From: Neelides folsomi
Taxonomy: Eukaryota > Arthropoda > Collembola > Neelipleona > Neelidae
DNA: 39,865 bases
Assembly: GCA_034687125.1 (NCBI GenBank)
Contig: JAQGBZ010000494.1
Coordinates: 1 to 39,865, forward strand
Direction: 5' to 3'
Shown here one piece after another: positions 19,267-30,110 of the stretch. Every line of letters starts with the position of its first letter. Position 1 is the stretch's first letter. The notes beneath the pieces were generated by a model. The model saw nothing but the letters and a program-made list of their open reading frames with translations, made no database searches and was not told the DNA's origin. Both the position numbers and the translations under genes were made by a program.

Positions 19267-20203
19267 GTACGATCTTCAGTATATTTCCTGCAGGAAGATC
19301 AGAATATCCATTTCTTTTCACTCTACCTCCAAATATCTCAACATCTTTTAAGGGTGCATACGGATCTGTATCGTACAAAATGTATGTGGAACTTATGAAA
19401 AATACTGGTGTAATGAGATTATTCAATTCAAAGGCGGAAATGGAATTTATTGTAAATGCTCATGTGGATTTAAATTTGAGCCTCTTTGCAAGGGAAGAAG
19501 GAAGAATAAAAATGGAAAAAGTTTTTGGTTGTTTTTGTTGGAAAACTGGGCCAATTTTCTTCATTCTTAAAATCCCCAAATTAGGATTTGTCCCGGGAGA
19601 AATTATTCCGATTATTCTTGAAATCACGAATTTAAGCCGACAAGTTGTCCTCGGAATGAAATTAAAATTAATTCAAGTTTGTAATTTTTTTATTTTTAAA
19701 TTTAATTTATTTATATTATTACTACAAATATTTATAATCGAAGCAATTTTAACTTTAATATAATATGAACAATGAATATTTTATTAGAAGTGCGTATTTA
19801 AATCTGCTAAAAGTTCCAGCAAAAATCAATCTGATTCAAATTGCATTGTTAAAAAAATTAACGAAACATTGGTTGCCGAAGGAGAGACATTCATTTGGGA
19901 AGGGCCTTTGATTCAAGTTCCAGAAGTGCCTCCAACTAATTTGGGAAATAGTTCACTTATCGATATTAAATATTTTATAGAAGTAAGTTAAGTAATTAAC
20001 TTATTAATCAATGCTTGCCTTCAGCATTTGCAATAATTTTATTAAAAAATAATTTTATTTCTTGTTTTTAAATTTATATTAATTCTAATGGTTGATAATT
20101 TTATTATTTGATAAAGGCTGAGCTAAAGTTCCCGCGATTTGTACCGAATTTGAAAGGAAAAATGCCCATTGAAATTGGAACGATTCCAATTTGCTGTTCA
20201 TGA
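19267..20203 (+). pseudogene. Arrestin-domain protein 1, 5' exons missing
   Basis: Exons 19267-19676, 19788-19982 and 20117-20203 match exons 3-5 of the intact gene at 23631 in phase, and the first is even the same length (410 bp). They read without stops: FPAGRSEYPFLFTLPPNIST, FGCFCWKTGPIFFILKIP, GFVPGEIIPIILEITNLSRQ (the arrestin-C start), then EGETFIWEGPLIQVPEVPPT and the end GKMPIEIGTIPICCS. No exon 1 or 2 is recognisable within 200 bp upstream; the only exon-1-like sequence is the truncated piece at 14096. If expressed at all, it needs a distant or unusual 5' end. Family members are ARRDC/alpha-arrestin adaptors that link membrane proteins to ubiquitin ligases and endocytosis. The open downstream frames argue that loss is recent or that I have missed an exon. 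Confidence 0.7.
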
Positions 20204-20349
20204 ATTTTTTAATTGGTTCAAGATTTGGATGTATTTTAACTCGAATCACAACTTGTCTACAAATGGAAAAAAACACTTATTTGAATTCTTTTATAAGCCT
20301 TAATCAAATAAATGCATTTTCATCAATTTAAACTTTGTTTAAAATTAAG

Positions 20350-20457
20350 GTACAACAAGAAGATATTGCGGGTCGAATGAATTCACCATGTGTTAATGCA
20401 TTCGAGCGTTTCGGTCTTTGGATTGACCCGATAGACCAATTTAACAATTGGCTTTAA
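20350..20457 (+). other. Unassigned candidate exon
   Basis: After AAAATTAAG an open stretch reads VQQEDIAGRMNSPCVNAFER then FGLWIDPIDQFNNWL and stops at TAA. It is more protein-like than its AT-rich surroundings and lies 150 bp after the arrestin-1 stop. The intact arrestin gene has nothing like it. It could be an alternative last exon or a relic of another gene. Confidence 0.3.
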
Positions 20458-20459
20458 TA

Positions 20460-21007
20460 TTTGAAAGGACCCTATAAAACTTTTCACAAATTTGGGCTAA
20501 CTATATAAAAATATTCATCAATTTATATTTAATTTAAATATTATCCTAGCAATTATAAATAAATAACCTACTCTGTCAAAATCAAAAAATATCTTTAAAA
20601 TGAAATTTGAACACAATTATATGGAAAATAATGATTTTAACTTTATTAACTAACTTCGTCTTTAAATATCTAAACAAGAAATGATAATTAATTAACAATT
20701 ATAACAAGATCACATATTATTTATAAAAAGCAACAATCAGAAAATAAAAATTATTAATATAAAACAGAAAATCATACAAAAATTTAAAAATACATGAAAT
20801 CATATTCCAAAAATAATAGTATCGCGTTTGAAAGATGTTAATCCAGATGGTTAAAAATATCCTGAAAATTCATAAATAGAACAAATAATGCTTTGATATA
20901 CAAATACATTGAAATATAATACCTATATATACATATATATATATATACCAATTATTAAGTAATTTAATTTGTTATACCTGAAGTAACTGTAGTGGTAGTT
21001 AAGACGT
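20460..21007. other. AT-rich spacer
   Basis: Contains a TA/TATATA run near 20920-20950. No gene recognised. Confidence 0.4.
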
Positions 21008-21300
21008 TTATCTTAGAAAAACGCTTATCTTTCTTGTGAAGAGTTGTGGATTTTTTAAAAATTGACCTAGGTAAAGAACCAATGATGCCACATGTTCACA
21101 ACAACCAAGGGTTCGAGATCCAATGCTACATGTGCAATAATGTTGGGAGACATTCTCATATCCAGATTTCCTTGAGTTGATTTTCACGTACACTTTGTGA
21201 TTCTTCGCTCTCACATAACGCGATGCGAAAGTTGTTGAAAAGAGAAGAGCATTTTGTTTGTTGACCCAAACATTTATTGTATCCTCATCTCCCATTTTTT
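21008..21300 (-). pseudogene. SWIM zinc-finger protein fragment (probable transposon relic)
   Basis: The minus strand reads MGDEDTINVWVNKQNALLFS, then RYVRAKNHKVYVKINSRKSG and HYCTCSIGSRTLGCCEHVAS, followed by LVLYLGQFLKN. The CxC...GCCxH arrangement is a SWIM-type zinc finger (C-x-C-xn-C-x-H), and this particular version, with G-x-R-x-x-G-C-C-x-H-V-A, is common in transposon-derived proteins in arthropod genomes. The fragment lacks the N-terminal part and runs into a stop at 21008-21010. Its 5' side abuts the ankyrin frame on the other strand at about 21300, suggesting it inserted there. Confidence 0.7.
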
Positions 21301-21308
21301 TTTCCAAG

Positions 21309-22621
21309 TAGTACTTGAAGCAGTTGAATATAACCATATCCAAATTGTCAAATTGTTACTTAACAAAGAAGCTAAAATAGAAGCCACTACAAATAAACCG
21401 TGGACATCTTTGCATCGAGCAGTTAATAAAGGATATTTGGAAATTGTTCAACTTTTGACCGAGAGAGGGGCCAATGTAAATGCACAAGAAGAAGAGGGTA
21501 TGACGCCGTTGTACATAGCATCATATAAGGGACATTTAAATATTGCAACCTATCTATTAGCTAAGAATGCCGATGTGAACATTCAAACTAAAAATCAAAC
21601 CACACCCCTGCAAATAGCATCAATGGATGGACATTTTGAAATTGTAAAATTACTATTAGAAGCTAATGCGCATCTCAATTCATTTAATAATGATGGAAAT
21701 TCAGCCTTGCATTTCGCATGTTATACTGGACATTTAACAATTGTGAAATTATTGCTATCCAAAGGTGCAGAGATTGATGCAATAGCAAATAATAAATGAA
21801 CAGCTTTATATGTGGCTATATTCTATGGGCATCATGATATTGTAAAATTTTTACTGGAAAATAACGCTAAAGTTGATTTGTTGGATATTAATAACCTAAG
21901 TCCGCTTTATTTATCTTTAAAATATAAATTTCCAAAAATTACGAAACTTATTTTGAAGAAAAATCCAATAGTGAATACAACAGCCAAAAAATCATTTTAT
22001 ACCCCATTGCATGTAGCATCTTTATTTGGCTATACAGATGTCGTTAGAATTCTTTTACAAAATAATGCGAATCTCAATGATGTTGATTTTCAACTTTGGT
22101 CTGCGCTACATTATGCAGCATGTGAAGGATTCAAAGAAATCGTGGAAATGCTTTTAACAAAAAATGCCACTGTGAATATTTTTAATCAAGAAAATAAAAC
22201 TCCACTATATCTTGCTGTTGAAAATAGACACATTGAAGTTGCAAGTTTGTTATTAAATGTTTCAGGGATTGATGTCAATACAAAAGAGAAAATTCGAAAT
22301 ATAACTCCATTGCTTCAGGCAACATCTAATGGAGATTTCAACATGGTCAAATTATTATTGGAAAATAGAGCTCAAATCGACGATTTTGATACAGATAATT
22401 ATACTTCATTACACATAGCTGTCATTTACAATAATAGCAAAATTGTTGAATTATTTGAAATTGCAAAACAATTCTTGGAACACCAGGCGAGTGTTTGCTC
22501 TCTTACAAAACAAAATTGGTCTGCATTGCATTTTGCTGGAAGGAAAGAAATTGGAGAATTATTATTAAACAAAGGGGCCAATGTTAATTGCCGAATTCAG
22601 GCAACCAGGAAATTTTTCTAA
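21309..22621 (+). pseudogene. Ankyrin-repeat protein, 5'-truncated with one nonsense codon
   Basis: One frame carries about thirteen ankyrin repeats, e.g. TPLYIASYKGHLNIATYLLA, TPLQIASMDGHFEIVKLLLE, TPLHVASLFGYTDVVRILLQ and SALHYAACEGFKEIVEMLLT. A single in-frame TGA (21797-21799) falls between NNK and TALYVAIFYGHHDIVKFLLE, at the residue before the T/S-A/P-L-H motif; other repeats have Trp (TGG) there three times, so one G-to-A change would explain it. No other lesion appears in 430 codons. The 5' end is missing: similarity starts near 21309, next to the SWIM relic, after an AG that might be an acceptor. The last repeat ends LLLNKGANVNCRIQATRKFF. Ankyrin arrays bind proteins; with no other domain the partner is unknown. 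Either a recently killed gene or one that tolerates readthrough. Confidence 0.8.
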
Positions 22622-23630
22622 GTTTTTAATATAAATAAACCATACATAAATATGCTTTTTAATTACAATGGTCGTATTTTATTTAAATTAGATCTATCAA
22701 TTAATGTGCACAATAATATGAATTGAATGGTTATAGATTCAACAGGTGAATTGCAAGATAATTTATTATATATTTTTATGTTTCGCGTTACTCTTAAAAG
22801 TAACAATGAGCCGAGCTTATGATAAACATTACCGATAGATTCCATATGTATGTATACTCTTTCGCCATATAATAATAGCTCTCAATGTCCGAATAAAGTA
22901 CAAATATATAAAATATCGCTTAACATCTGTAAATCGTTTAAAATAAACAACTCTTTTAATGTTGAGCAAAGTTTTGATTCTTTGAGTCCAGGGGAAGGAA
23001 AAGGACGAGCGGGGGCGGAGAGGTCAAATATAACTCCGTGCTTCGTCATTTGCCATTATTCCGATCTTGAATCTGAATCCTTAGGGGAAGGAGTTCGGGA
23101 AAAGAGGAGCCCTCGTCCATTCATTTAAGGAAACAAAATAGATCTTGGGTTGGGCACAGTGGCACTATTAGGCATATATGAGGGACAGGTCTAGTCCAAA
23201 TTTTGAGGCTTTACACTTGATATTTAGATATTTTTGGATTATAGTTCTCTCTTAACACTGGTTATACAAAATGATATTTTCAATAATGTACCTATACCAA
23301 ATATAAGCCTAGGACCACCACTGTTCGGGGAGGAGTGAATGAGGAACCTCTGCCAAATAAAACACCATTCTGTTCGCGAGGCGAGAGAAAAAACAAGGCT
23401 TTTAATTTCATGTTTGTTTTCATTTTTATTTCCGCAATTCCCTCGCAATCGACAATTCATTTATTTAGCAAGCTAATAATAATAAAGAAAAATAATTTTA
23501 TAATAATAAATTATGTAATTACTTTGTAATTTAAGACAATAAATATTAACAAAAAGTTTTATTTCAAATCCTGGTACCTTGCACTCATTTCCGAAAATCC
23601 AATAAAAATCTAAAACATTCGTTCTTTAAA
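22622..23630. other. Region without a supported gene
   Basis: A GC-richer patch at about 22985-23160 (GGGGAAGGAAAAGGACGAGC) and another at 23160-23400 stand out from AT-rich flanks and may be repeat-derived. I find no coding frame with homology and no RNA gene. The arrestin-2 promoter should lie at the right end. Confidence 0.35.
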
Positions 23631-25142
23631 ATGGTGAAAATAATCATTTTGCATGACAATGATTCAAAATTCTACTCACCTGGTCAAAATATCACAGGCC
23701 GTGTAATTGTTGAAACCAATCGTTCTAAATCAATATTAGGTTTTTATAATTTTTAATTAATACAATTAATTTTTTATTCCAAACCATCACTAGTATATTA
23801 GAAAAGTGTTTTATTTATTTATAGGTTTAATGATCACATTTAAAGGAAAAGAAAAAATCGATTATATTAGAGGCAGAGCGAGACAATTTAAAAGATTTGA
23901 AATTTTTTCAAATAAAATATACTTGTTTGGAAACGGTAATGTATGCAATTATTTTTATAAATAAATATCCAATTATGTAGTTAGGGATACTGAATGTTTT
24001 AAGCTATTTTTTAATTATTAAATATAAAATAATGAAAATGATTAATGATTAAAACAATTATTTTTAATAAATGCAATTATATAAAATTTTATAAAAAAAT
24101 ATTTTTATAAATAAATTTTAGGTCAAAATTTAATTGAATTTCCATCAGGAATATCGGAATATCCTTTTCAATTCACTTTACCTTCAAATATCCCATCATC
24201 TTGCAGGAAAGAACATGGTTCAATAAAATACAAAGCTAAAGCGGAAATTTTGGAATTTTGTCAAAATATAAAATTGTTCAATCAGAATGCTAAAATGGAA
24301 TTTGCTGTAAACGCCATTGTGGATTTAAATTTGAACCTCGCGGCAAGGAAAGAAGGAAGAATAAAAAAGGAAAAGTTTGTTTGTTGTTTTTGTTGTAAAT
24401 CTGGGCCGATTTTTTTTATTTTGATAATTCCTAAATCCGGATTTATCCCGGGAGAAATCATTCCAATCATTCTTGAAGTTACGAATTTGAGCAGACAAAA
24501 TGTTCTCGGAATGAAATTGAAACTAAGACAAGTTTGTAATTGTTTTAATTATTTTTCAATTTATTAATTGTTTAAAATTTTAGAATTCTTTAAATTTATT
24601 AATAATATACTGGGTGGGATATAAATAGCTTCGTTTCCTGTTTACTATATATGGAAAAACGAATCTAATTACAGCCCACCTAATACAAATATTAATTATA
24701 TAATTTAATAATATTTTTTAGGATTATGCAATTCAAACTCATACGAGTAAATTAAATGTGGATTCAATATGCATTGTTAATAAATACAACGGTACTTCGG
24801 TTGGGGAAGGTGAAACATACATTTGGGAAGGACTTTTAATTAAAGTTCCAGAAGTGCCTCCTACTAATTTGGGAAACAGTTCCCTCATCCAAATTAAATA
24901 CTCAATCCAAGTAAGTATGTAATTATAAATTATTACATATTGCGTAATTTCGACATTTCCAATAATAAATGATAACTTCATGATAAGTTCACAATTTGTT
25001 CACATTCTCTTTATATTAAAATATTATTTTCTATTTTGATTCTTCAATAAAGGCAGAGGTAATGATATCAGGATTCACAATGAATTTGCGTGGAAAATTG
25101 CCTATAGAAATTGGAACGATCCCAATTGACAGTTCAAGATAA
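23631..25142 (+). CDS. Arrestin-domain protein 2 (ARRDC/alpha-arrestin-like)
   Basis: Five exons: 23631-23739, 23825-23935, 24122-24531, 24722-24910, 25053-25142; 909 nt, 302 residues. Exons 1-2 give the arrestin-N start: MVKIIILHDNDSKFYSPGQN, then GRVIVETNRSKSILG and LMITFKGKEKIDY. Exon 3 has FPSGISEYPFQFTLPSNIPS, the Cys-rich strand CCFCCKSGPIFF and the start of arrestin-C, GFIPGEIIPIILEVTNLSRQ. Exons 4-5 finish with EVPPTNLGNSSLIQIKYSIQ and GKLPIEIGTIPIDSSR. The protein stops right after the second arrestin fold, so it lacks the PPxY motifs that longer alpha-arrestins use to recruit NEDD4-type ligases. Predicted cytosolic adaptor in membrane-protein trafficking; cargo unknown. The related locus at 19267 shows the family expands locally. 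Confidence 0.9.
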
Positions 25143-25307
25143 TTTTATTTGATTCAACATTTCAATTTTAATTTTACTACGCAAGAACAAATGTTTACTA
25201 CCAAAATACTTAATTAATTCTTATAAATCAAAAAGATTAATTGAAATTTAAAATGCCTTATTAACCAACATCACTTAATTACTATTCAGTTAAAAATGGT
25301 CAAGTGA

Positions 25308-25700
25308 CCCAAGTTCGAGCTCAAATTGCCCTTTTATCCCGAAATGAATGAAATTGAGTTTTTGAATCGGATCGAAGCGGATTTCCCCGCAGTCCAAGAA
25401 CTCATCACTTTTGATTTCATCCCAGATCCCACAAAATCTCTCAACCCGTGAAGGAAATTGAAAATCCTCCGCTTGTTGCAATTTTTCGGAATGGAATCGG
25501 ACAATTTCCAGGAGTTGTTCAAATCCCTTCGGGATTTCTTCCCCAACGGAAACGAATTGGAGATTTCAATTGAATGCTACATGTGCGAGGATTACGACCA
25601 AGGGAAAAGCGCCTTGCATTACATCGTCTCCGCCTACCCCTTCTTCGTTTGTATGGGGAATGAATGGAAGGAGTTGGACAAGTTTCGGATTTCCCTCAAC
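25308..25700 (+). pseudogene. Unrecognised coding fragment with one nonsense codon
   Basis: An open frame reads PKFELKLPFYPEMNEIEFLN, ADFPAVQELITFDFIPDPTK, then an in-frame TGA at 25449-25451, then LKILRLLQFFGMESDNFQEL, FKSLRDFFPNGNELEISIEC and SALHYIVSAYPFFVCMGNEW. The amphipathic pattern with spaced leucines recalls leucine-rich or F-box-associated proteins, but no defining motif is present. It has no start of its own and runs into the 3' end of the minus-strand gene at about 25710. Codon use looks coding (relatively GC-rich third positions). Function unknown; probably a relic. Confidence 0.5.
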
Positions 25701-25712
25701 CTTTTTTGGTTT

Positions 25713-27948
25713 TTATTTTTGTGGAATTTTAGTTGGAGCATTCGAATGTCCACCGCTCCCACGCCAATTTCCTCTTCCTCGAAAACGAAGTTTTCGTTGT
25801 TCGATCATATGCTCTCTATCCATTTCAATGCTTTCATAAACAAGTTCAAATTTTTCTTTTGTTTCTTCACTTGTTTCCCAATTTTTGTAATTCTCAAAGA
25901 TTTTGGCAATTCAAAGTCCGCACATGTAATTGACACATCCTTTAAGGTTGTGTTCACTTGGCCAATCAAAGCGCTGAACAAAGTGGTGAAGTCGCTAAAT
26001 AAAATAAAATTATGATATTTGATCGGTTATAAGATGTTTGAAAATTATAAGTTGATTTGTTAATTAAAGATGCTTAGAATATTTGTGGATAATTAAAATA
26101 ATAATAGAATTATAATGAATTGTACATAAAATTCATAGCGCCCAACTGGAGCATGAAGATGAAACGCAGTGTTCCAAGCTTCCATTGTTTCCTTAATTCT
26201 CCCCAACATGAAGTGAAGAAAGCCGTGAGTAAAGTGGAGCAGCCCCTGTTGATTTTGTTCCAATGTCTTTTCATTGACAAAAATGTGAAAAAGATGTAGA
26301 AACTTTTGTTCATTCTTAATGGGATCTCGCAGGAGAAGTCGGAGCAGTTCGATTCTTGAACTGTAACTTGTGTCCATTTGGATTTCCTCAAATTGAGCTT
26401 GAGCTTTTTGCAAGTCGGCGACAGCCCTTCATTAAAAATTAAACGAATTTCACACATACACTCAAAATTTAATTATAATGGAGAAATTCGATTATAAAAT
26501 TATGAAATGTTTTAGGAATATTTAAATTGTCTCCTTACAGTATTTCCAATGTACCAGAATCCCAAGCTTGATTTGGTTTTTACTGAATTTGGGTTGGACG
26601 CTAAGCATTTTTCCAATATTTCTTTTGCATATTGAAAATCTCTTTCCCTGTGCGGTAGCAATGTTGTTAATAAAGTGACAATGAGGCACGAGATATTTGG
26701 ATCGCTTTAGATTCCATCATCTTCAAGAATGATTCTAAGAATAAAGGTAATTTCCAATGTTATAATAATTTTCAAAATAAAATTATCATCATTTATTATA
26801 TTAAATTATTAATATATTGAATTTGATCAATATTTATATTGAATATGTATATAGTTAATAATGAGCATTTATTACTTTGATTGATCTTTGTAAAATTGAG
26901 CGATTTGTTGGTTGGATGTGAAAGTCAATGGACCGACAATGCACGGGTCATCAGAAGGACTTCTCCATTTTCCCCACCAATCTTTCTTCTCATGCACGTC
27001 GGCAACACAGAGAAGTTGGGATAAAAGGCAATAGACATTGTTTGGAGCCATTTCAAGGGCCCTCTGTATGAAATTAATTTGTTTCTTCCGGTGGTAATTT
27101 GGGGTCCTCGAACGAAATTCTGTACCATCGTCTGAACCGATGTGCCATCAAATGCCACTCGTAATGAGCAGGTTCCAAATTGTTAATTAGCTTATAAATT
27201 AAAGAAAATATTTTATATTCAATATTTCGAACATTTATCAACTGGCTTGAAATGAAATAATAAATATATATATAATGAATGCTTACAACACGAGTAAGTA
27301 CTCGAATTTTGATATCCATAAATTCCAATCTTCTCAATTTTCCATAAAAGTAACAATTCATTCCATATACAGCAGCCTGCGATTTTGTGTGGAGATTGTT
27401 AAATTGGCTCAATTTTAAATCAACATTTTGGATAAAATTGGCGTTCGTTCCACTCATTTCAAATCCAGAATATTTGAGAAAAAATCTCAGGCCTTTCATC
27501 ACATATTTCATTCCTTCGGCATGTTCATCGGATAACAATCCTTCGCTGCATGCGTAGTTGGCGTATTCAAAAGATATTCGAAATATTGAGAAATTCAATC
27601 TTCGCATTTTTCTAAATAAATACTCAAAAACGCAAGGGTGACCAAATCTCAAATGGTTTTAAATGTCCGATATTTTAATTGTTTGTTATCTCTGGCTGCG
27701 GGGATTTTTTGACTGAATCGACTTCTCGCAGAATGGAAAGTTCTTTCGGCAATTACGGACGTCAGATATTCTCTTGAAATCCATTTGAAATAAGACTGGT
27801 GGATCTCCAATGCCTTTTTTAATTCAACGAATTCGTCTGGCTGGAAAAATATCACAGAAAGTTTTTCCTTTTCTTTGTCGAACATTTACATTTCTTTGAA
27901 GGTTTTGAAGAAATCTTCATGGGAGATTGCCTTTGCTCTTGTGGCCAT
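25713..27948 (-). pseudogene. TPR-like protein, family copy A (decayed)
   Basis: A multi-exon minus-strand gene recognised by comparison with copy B (30111-32169). From the start (ATG 27948-27946): MFDKEKEKLSVIFFQPDEF, WISREYLTSVIAERTFHSAR, EHAEGMKYVMKGLRFFLKYS, EPAHYEWHLMAHRFRRWYR, NNVYCLLSQLLCVADVHEKK, YAKEILEKCLASNPNSVKTK (very TPR-like), LLHFTHGFLHFMLGRIKETM, FDWPSEHNLKGCVNYMC, and an Arg/Gly-rich tail RKLRFRGRGNWRGSGGHSN ending at a TAA at 25715-25713. Introns with GT-AG ends follow VLTRV, KDQSK, WYIGNT and RYEFY. In-frame stops lie at 27888-27886, 27651-27649, 26709-26707 and 25913-25911, and frameshifts near 27640 and 27085. TPR-like helical repeats normally scaffold protein complexes. 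The family as a whole is not one I recognise. Confidence 0.7.
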
Positions 27949-29050
27949 TATCTGTTAAATCCAATGTGATTTGACGTTTAATTAAATAATAAGTTATATA
28001 ATAATAATTAATAATTATTTAGTTAATTTAAAGTTAATATTTTGATTTGAAAAAATATTTAAAATAAATAAATAGAAAATAAAGGAATAGAAATGATACC
28101 TAAATGTTTTTGAACCCCTCGACCACGTTCAAATCAAAGCAAACCCATTAACGTGAAAAAAAATCTCAGGTCATAGTCGTAATTAATTGTCAAAGAATGA
28201 GAATCAGATCAATCTGATCCGTAGATAAGAATTATTATTAGATTATTATAATTATAATTCGGATAATCCAATTATCGGAATCGAGTGTACTTTTAACGAG
28301 AGTCACGAGAGATATGAATCATATGAATAATGAATGCCGAATGAGAAGTAATATATTCATAGACGTATAGACCCAATATATATTCCTATTTTGGTACAAT
28401 TCTTTCCACGATTTATATAGAAAGTGAGAGAAGTGGTTTTCAATGTCGTTGCATACCCCAACATCCTATACAAAATATTCACCTCTAAACGTAAGAAGTA
28501 CACGGTCAATAATACTACAAGTTAATTAATTATTATTAATTTCAAATTAATCTCATTTTCATATATTTTTTATTATTTTTTGTTAATAATAATGTATAAT
28601 AAAATAATGCACATCTTGGCAAATCTCATTAAACGTCAAAGTGGACCCTGACATTATATACTGACATGATAAATTTGTATATTGTATTTATGTATTTATT
28701 AAGTAGGTATATATATATCTTAAATAATTATATAATTAAAATTTATGTCTGATTAAAGACAATTTATTTATTCCTGCTTCAAGCAGGATTTAAAACCATT
28801 TCCTCTTCGGAGAATGCTAAATGCAGCTGTCGGAATATTTGTTCTTCGTGGAAGCTTGTGTTTAAACAAGTGAATTATTTACAAAATAGGATTTTCATCT
28901 ATTTGTTCCGTATTTATCGAGATCCCTCAAATTCTGTTTGTCAACACATTCCAGTTCATAGGCTTCATAAATTGTATTTTTGTTTGATTTTTTTTCGTTT
29001 CATTTATTTAAATAGTTTGAAAAATCTTTCTGAACAAACACTTTCGCCAG
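27949..29050. other. Intergenic region, left part duplicated
   Basis: The first 300 bp are the upstream flank of copy A and resemble the flank of copy B: CAAAGAATGAGAATCAGATC near 28193 against CAGAGAATGCGAATCAGATC near 32335. The remainder is AT-rich. A short hairpin (CCTGCTTCAAGCAGG) lies near 28772. No gene seen. Confidence 0.5.
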
Positions 29051-29051
29051 A

Positions 29052-29059
29052 TATAAATA
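29052..29059 (+). promoter_or_regulatory. TATA-like box of cysteine-rich peptide gene
   Basis: TATAAATA about 130 bp upstream of the ATG at 29186, in the right orientation and in a context free of competing TATAAA sequences close by. A start of transcription near 29085 would give a leader of about 100 nt. Confidence 0.35.
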
Positions 29060-29185
29060 CCTCACAAAATTTCTTATTAATCACAATCTTAAAGCAATCT
29101 CAAAATTAATTCATAAACATTCAGTTGAATATAAATTGAAATATTTTTTCTAATTTTAAAGATAATATTCAAAAATATTTATAAA

Positions 29186-29488
29186 ATGAATTCTCAAATC
29201 GTTGCTGTTTTCATCATTGTCTGCTCAATCGGAATGGTAATTTGGAATTTTGATTTAAAGTTACAAAATCTAATTCAATTAATTGTGCAGATTTCTGTAT
29301 CCTGCGCGGAAGAAAAAGAAGGGGAAAATTTAATGGTGCCTTATGTTTTGATGGGAGATCAGGATCAATTGTCAGAAAGCAATCAAGGATTTTGTACTCC
29401 AGAGAGTTGTCAAAAAACTTGTAAACAAAATGGCGGATGTAAAAGTACATGTAAGTTTGGTGTCTTTTGCTTCTGCTGGCCATGTTAG
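29186..29488 (+). CDS. Defensin-like cysteine-rich secreted peptide
   Basis: Exons 29186-29236 and 29291-29488 flank a 54-bp intron (ATG|GTAATT...TTGTGCAG), giving 82 residues. Without splicing the frame also stays open, giving 100 residues; the intron interrupts the signal peptide, so the spliced form (MNSQIVAVFIIVCSIGMISV then SCA) is favoured. An acidic spacer (EEKEGENL...DQDQLSES) precedes a compact domain with eight cysteines: FCTPESCQKTC, GGCKSTC and the end FCFCWPC. The C-x3-C and C-x-C pairs and the final CxCxxC resemble the cysteine-stabilised alpha-beta fold of arthropod defensin and drosomycin-type peptides, though the GxC element is shifted. Likely secreted and disulfide-bonded, possibly antimicrobial. 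It lies between the two TPR-like copies on the opposite strand. Confidence 0.78.
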   Translation: MNSQIVAVFIIVCSIGMVIWNFDLKLQNLIQLIVQISVSCAEEKEGENLMVPYVLMGDQDQLSESNQGFCTPESCQKTCKQNGGCKSTCKFGVFCFCWPC

Positions 29489-30110
29489 AATTCACATTTA
29501 TTTAAAGTTAAAGTTAACAGAATTAATCACGTCATTTCTAAATTAAGGGATAATGAAAATCAGTTTATAATTTATAATAATCCGAGTAATCTTTTTGTTT
29601 GGGGTAAGAAGGGCAAATCAAATAATGTTTACCTAATATTAATGATCGTTGCTAGTTGCATAAAACTAAATACTTATATATAAAGCAAATACCTTAAGAA
29701 GTATCTTATACTTTACCGACTTTGTAAAATATGAAACGTTTGACAGTGCTAATAAATTTTCTTGTTAATAGTCATTGGCCTTCAAGTTATTCATTTATTT
29801 AAAATAATAATTGATAAATTACGCAAATATGTAGAAGTTCATTTGATTATATAATATGGCATTAAATGAAAGGATTGCAAAATTCTTAATCAAAATGTTA
29901 AAATTATTGTCATTAACTTAACTTATGGCGTTAACCTAAATTTAACGTTTTTAAAATCAATGTATTAAAACTTATGGAAAGGAGAGTTACAAAATTGATA
30001 GATCCGAATAGATGAGAAAAGCCACGATAGATTAATTAATTATATTAATTAATAAGCTTTTAGTTTCTTAATTATACCTAAATTGTAATAGTAATTTTGA
30101 TCTCTCGTGT
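29489..30110. other. AT-rich intergenic region
   Basis: No coding frame or repeat recognised. 3' flank of the defensin-like gene and, from about 30060, of TPR-like copy B. Confidence 0.4.

Noticed and set aside
25734..26015. Plus-strand continuation of the frame starting at 25458, and the similar plus-strand frame at 30423-30608.
   Set aside because: Both are antisense to the last exon of the TPR-like family; the minus-strand reading aligns between copies (FDWPSEHNLKGC / FDWPNQHDLKGC) and joins the upstream exons, so plus-strand similarity is a by-product.
28858..29109. 83-codon open frame upstream of the defensin-like gene.
   Set aside because: AT-driven phenylalanine/leucine/isoleucine-rich frame without motifs; overlaps the probable promoter of the downstream gene.
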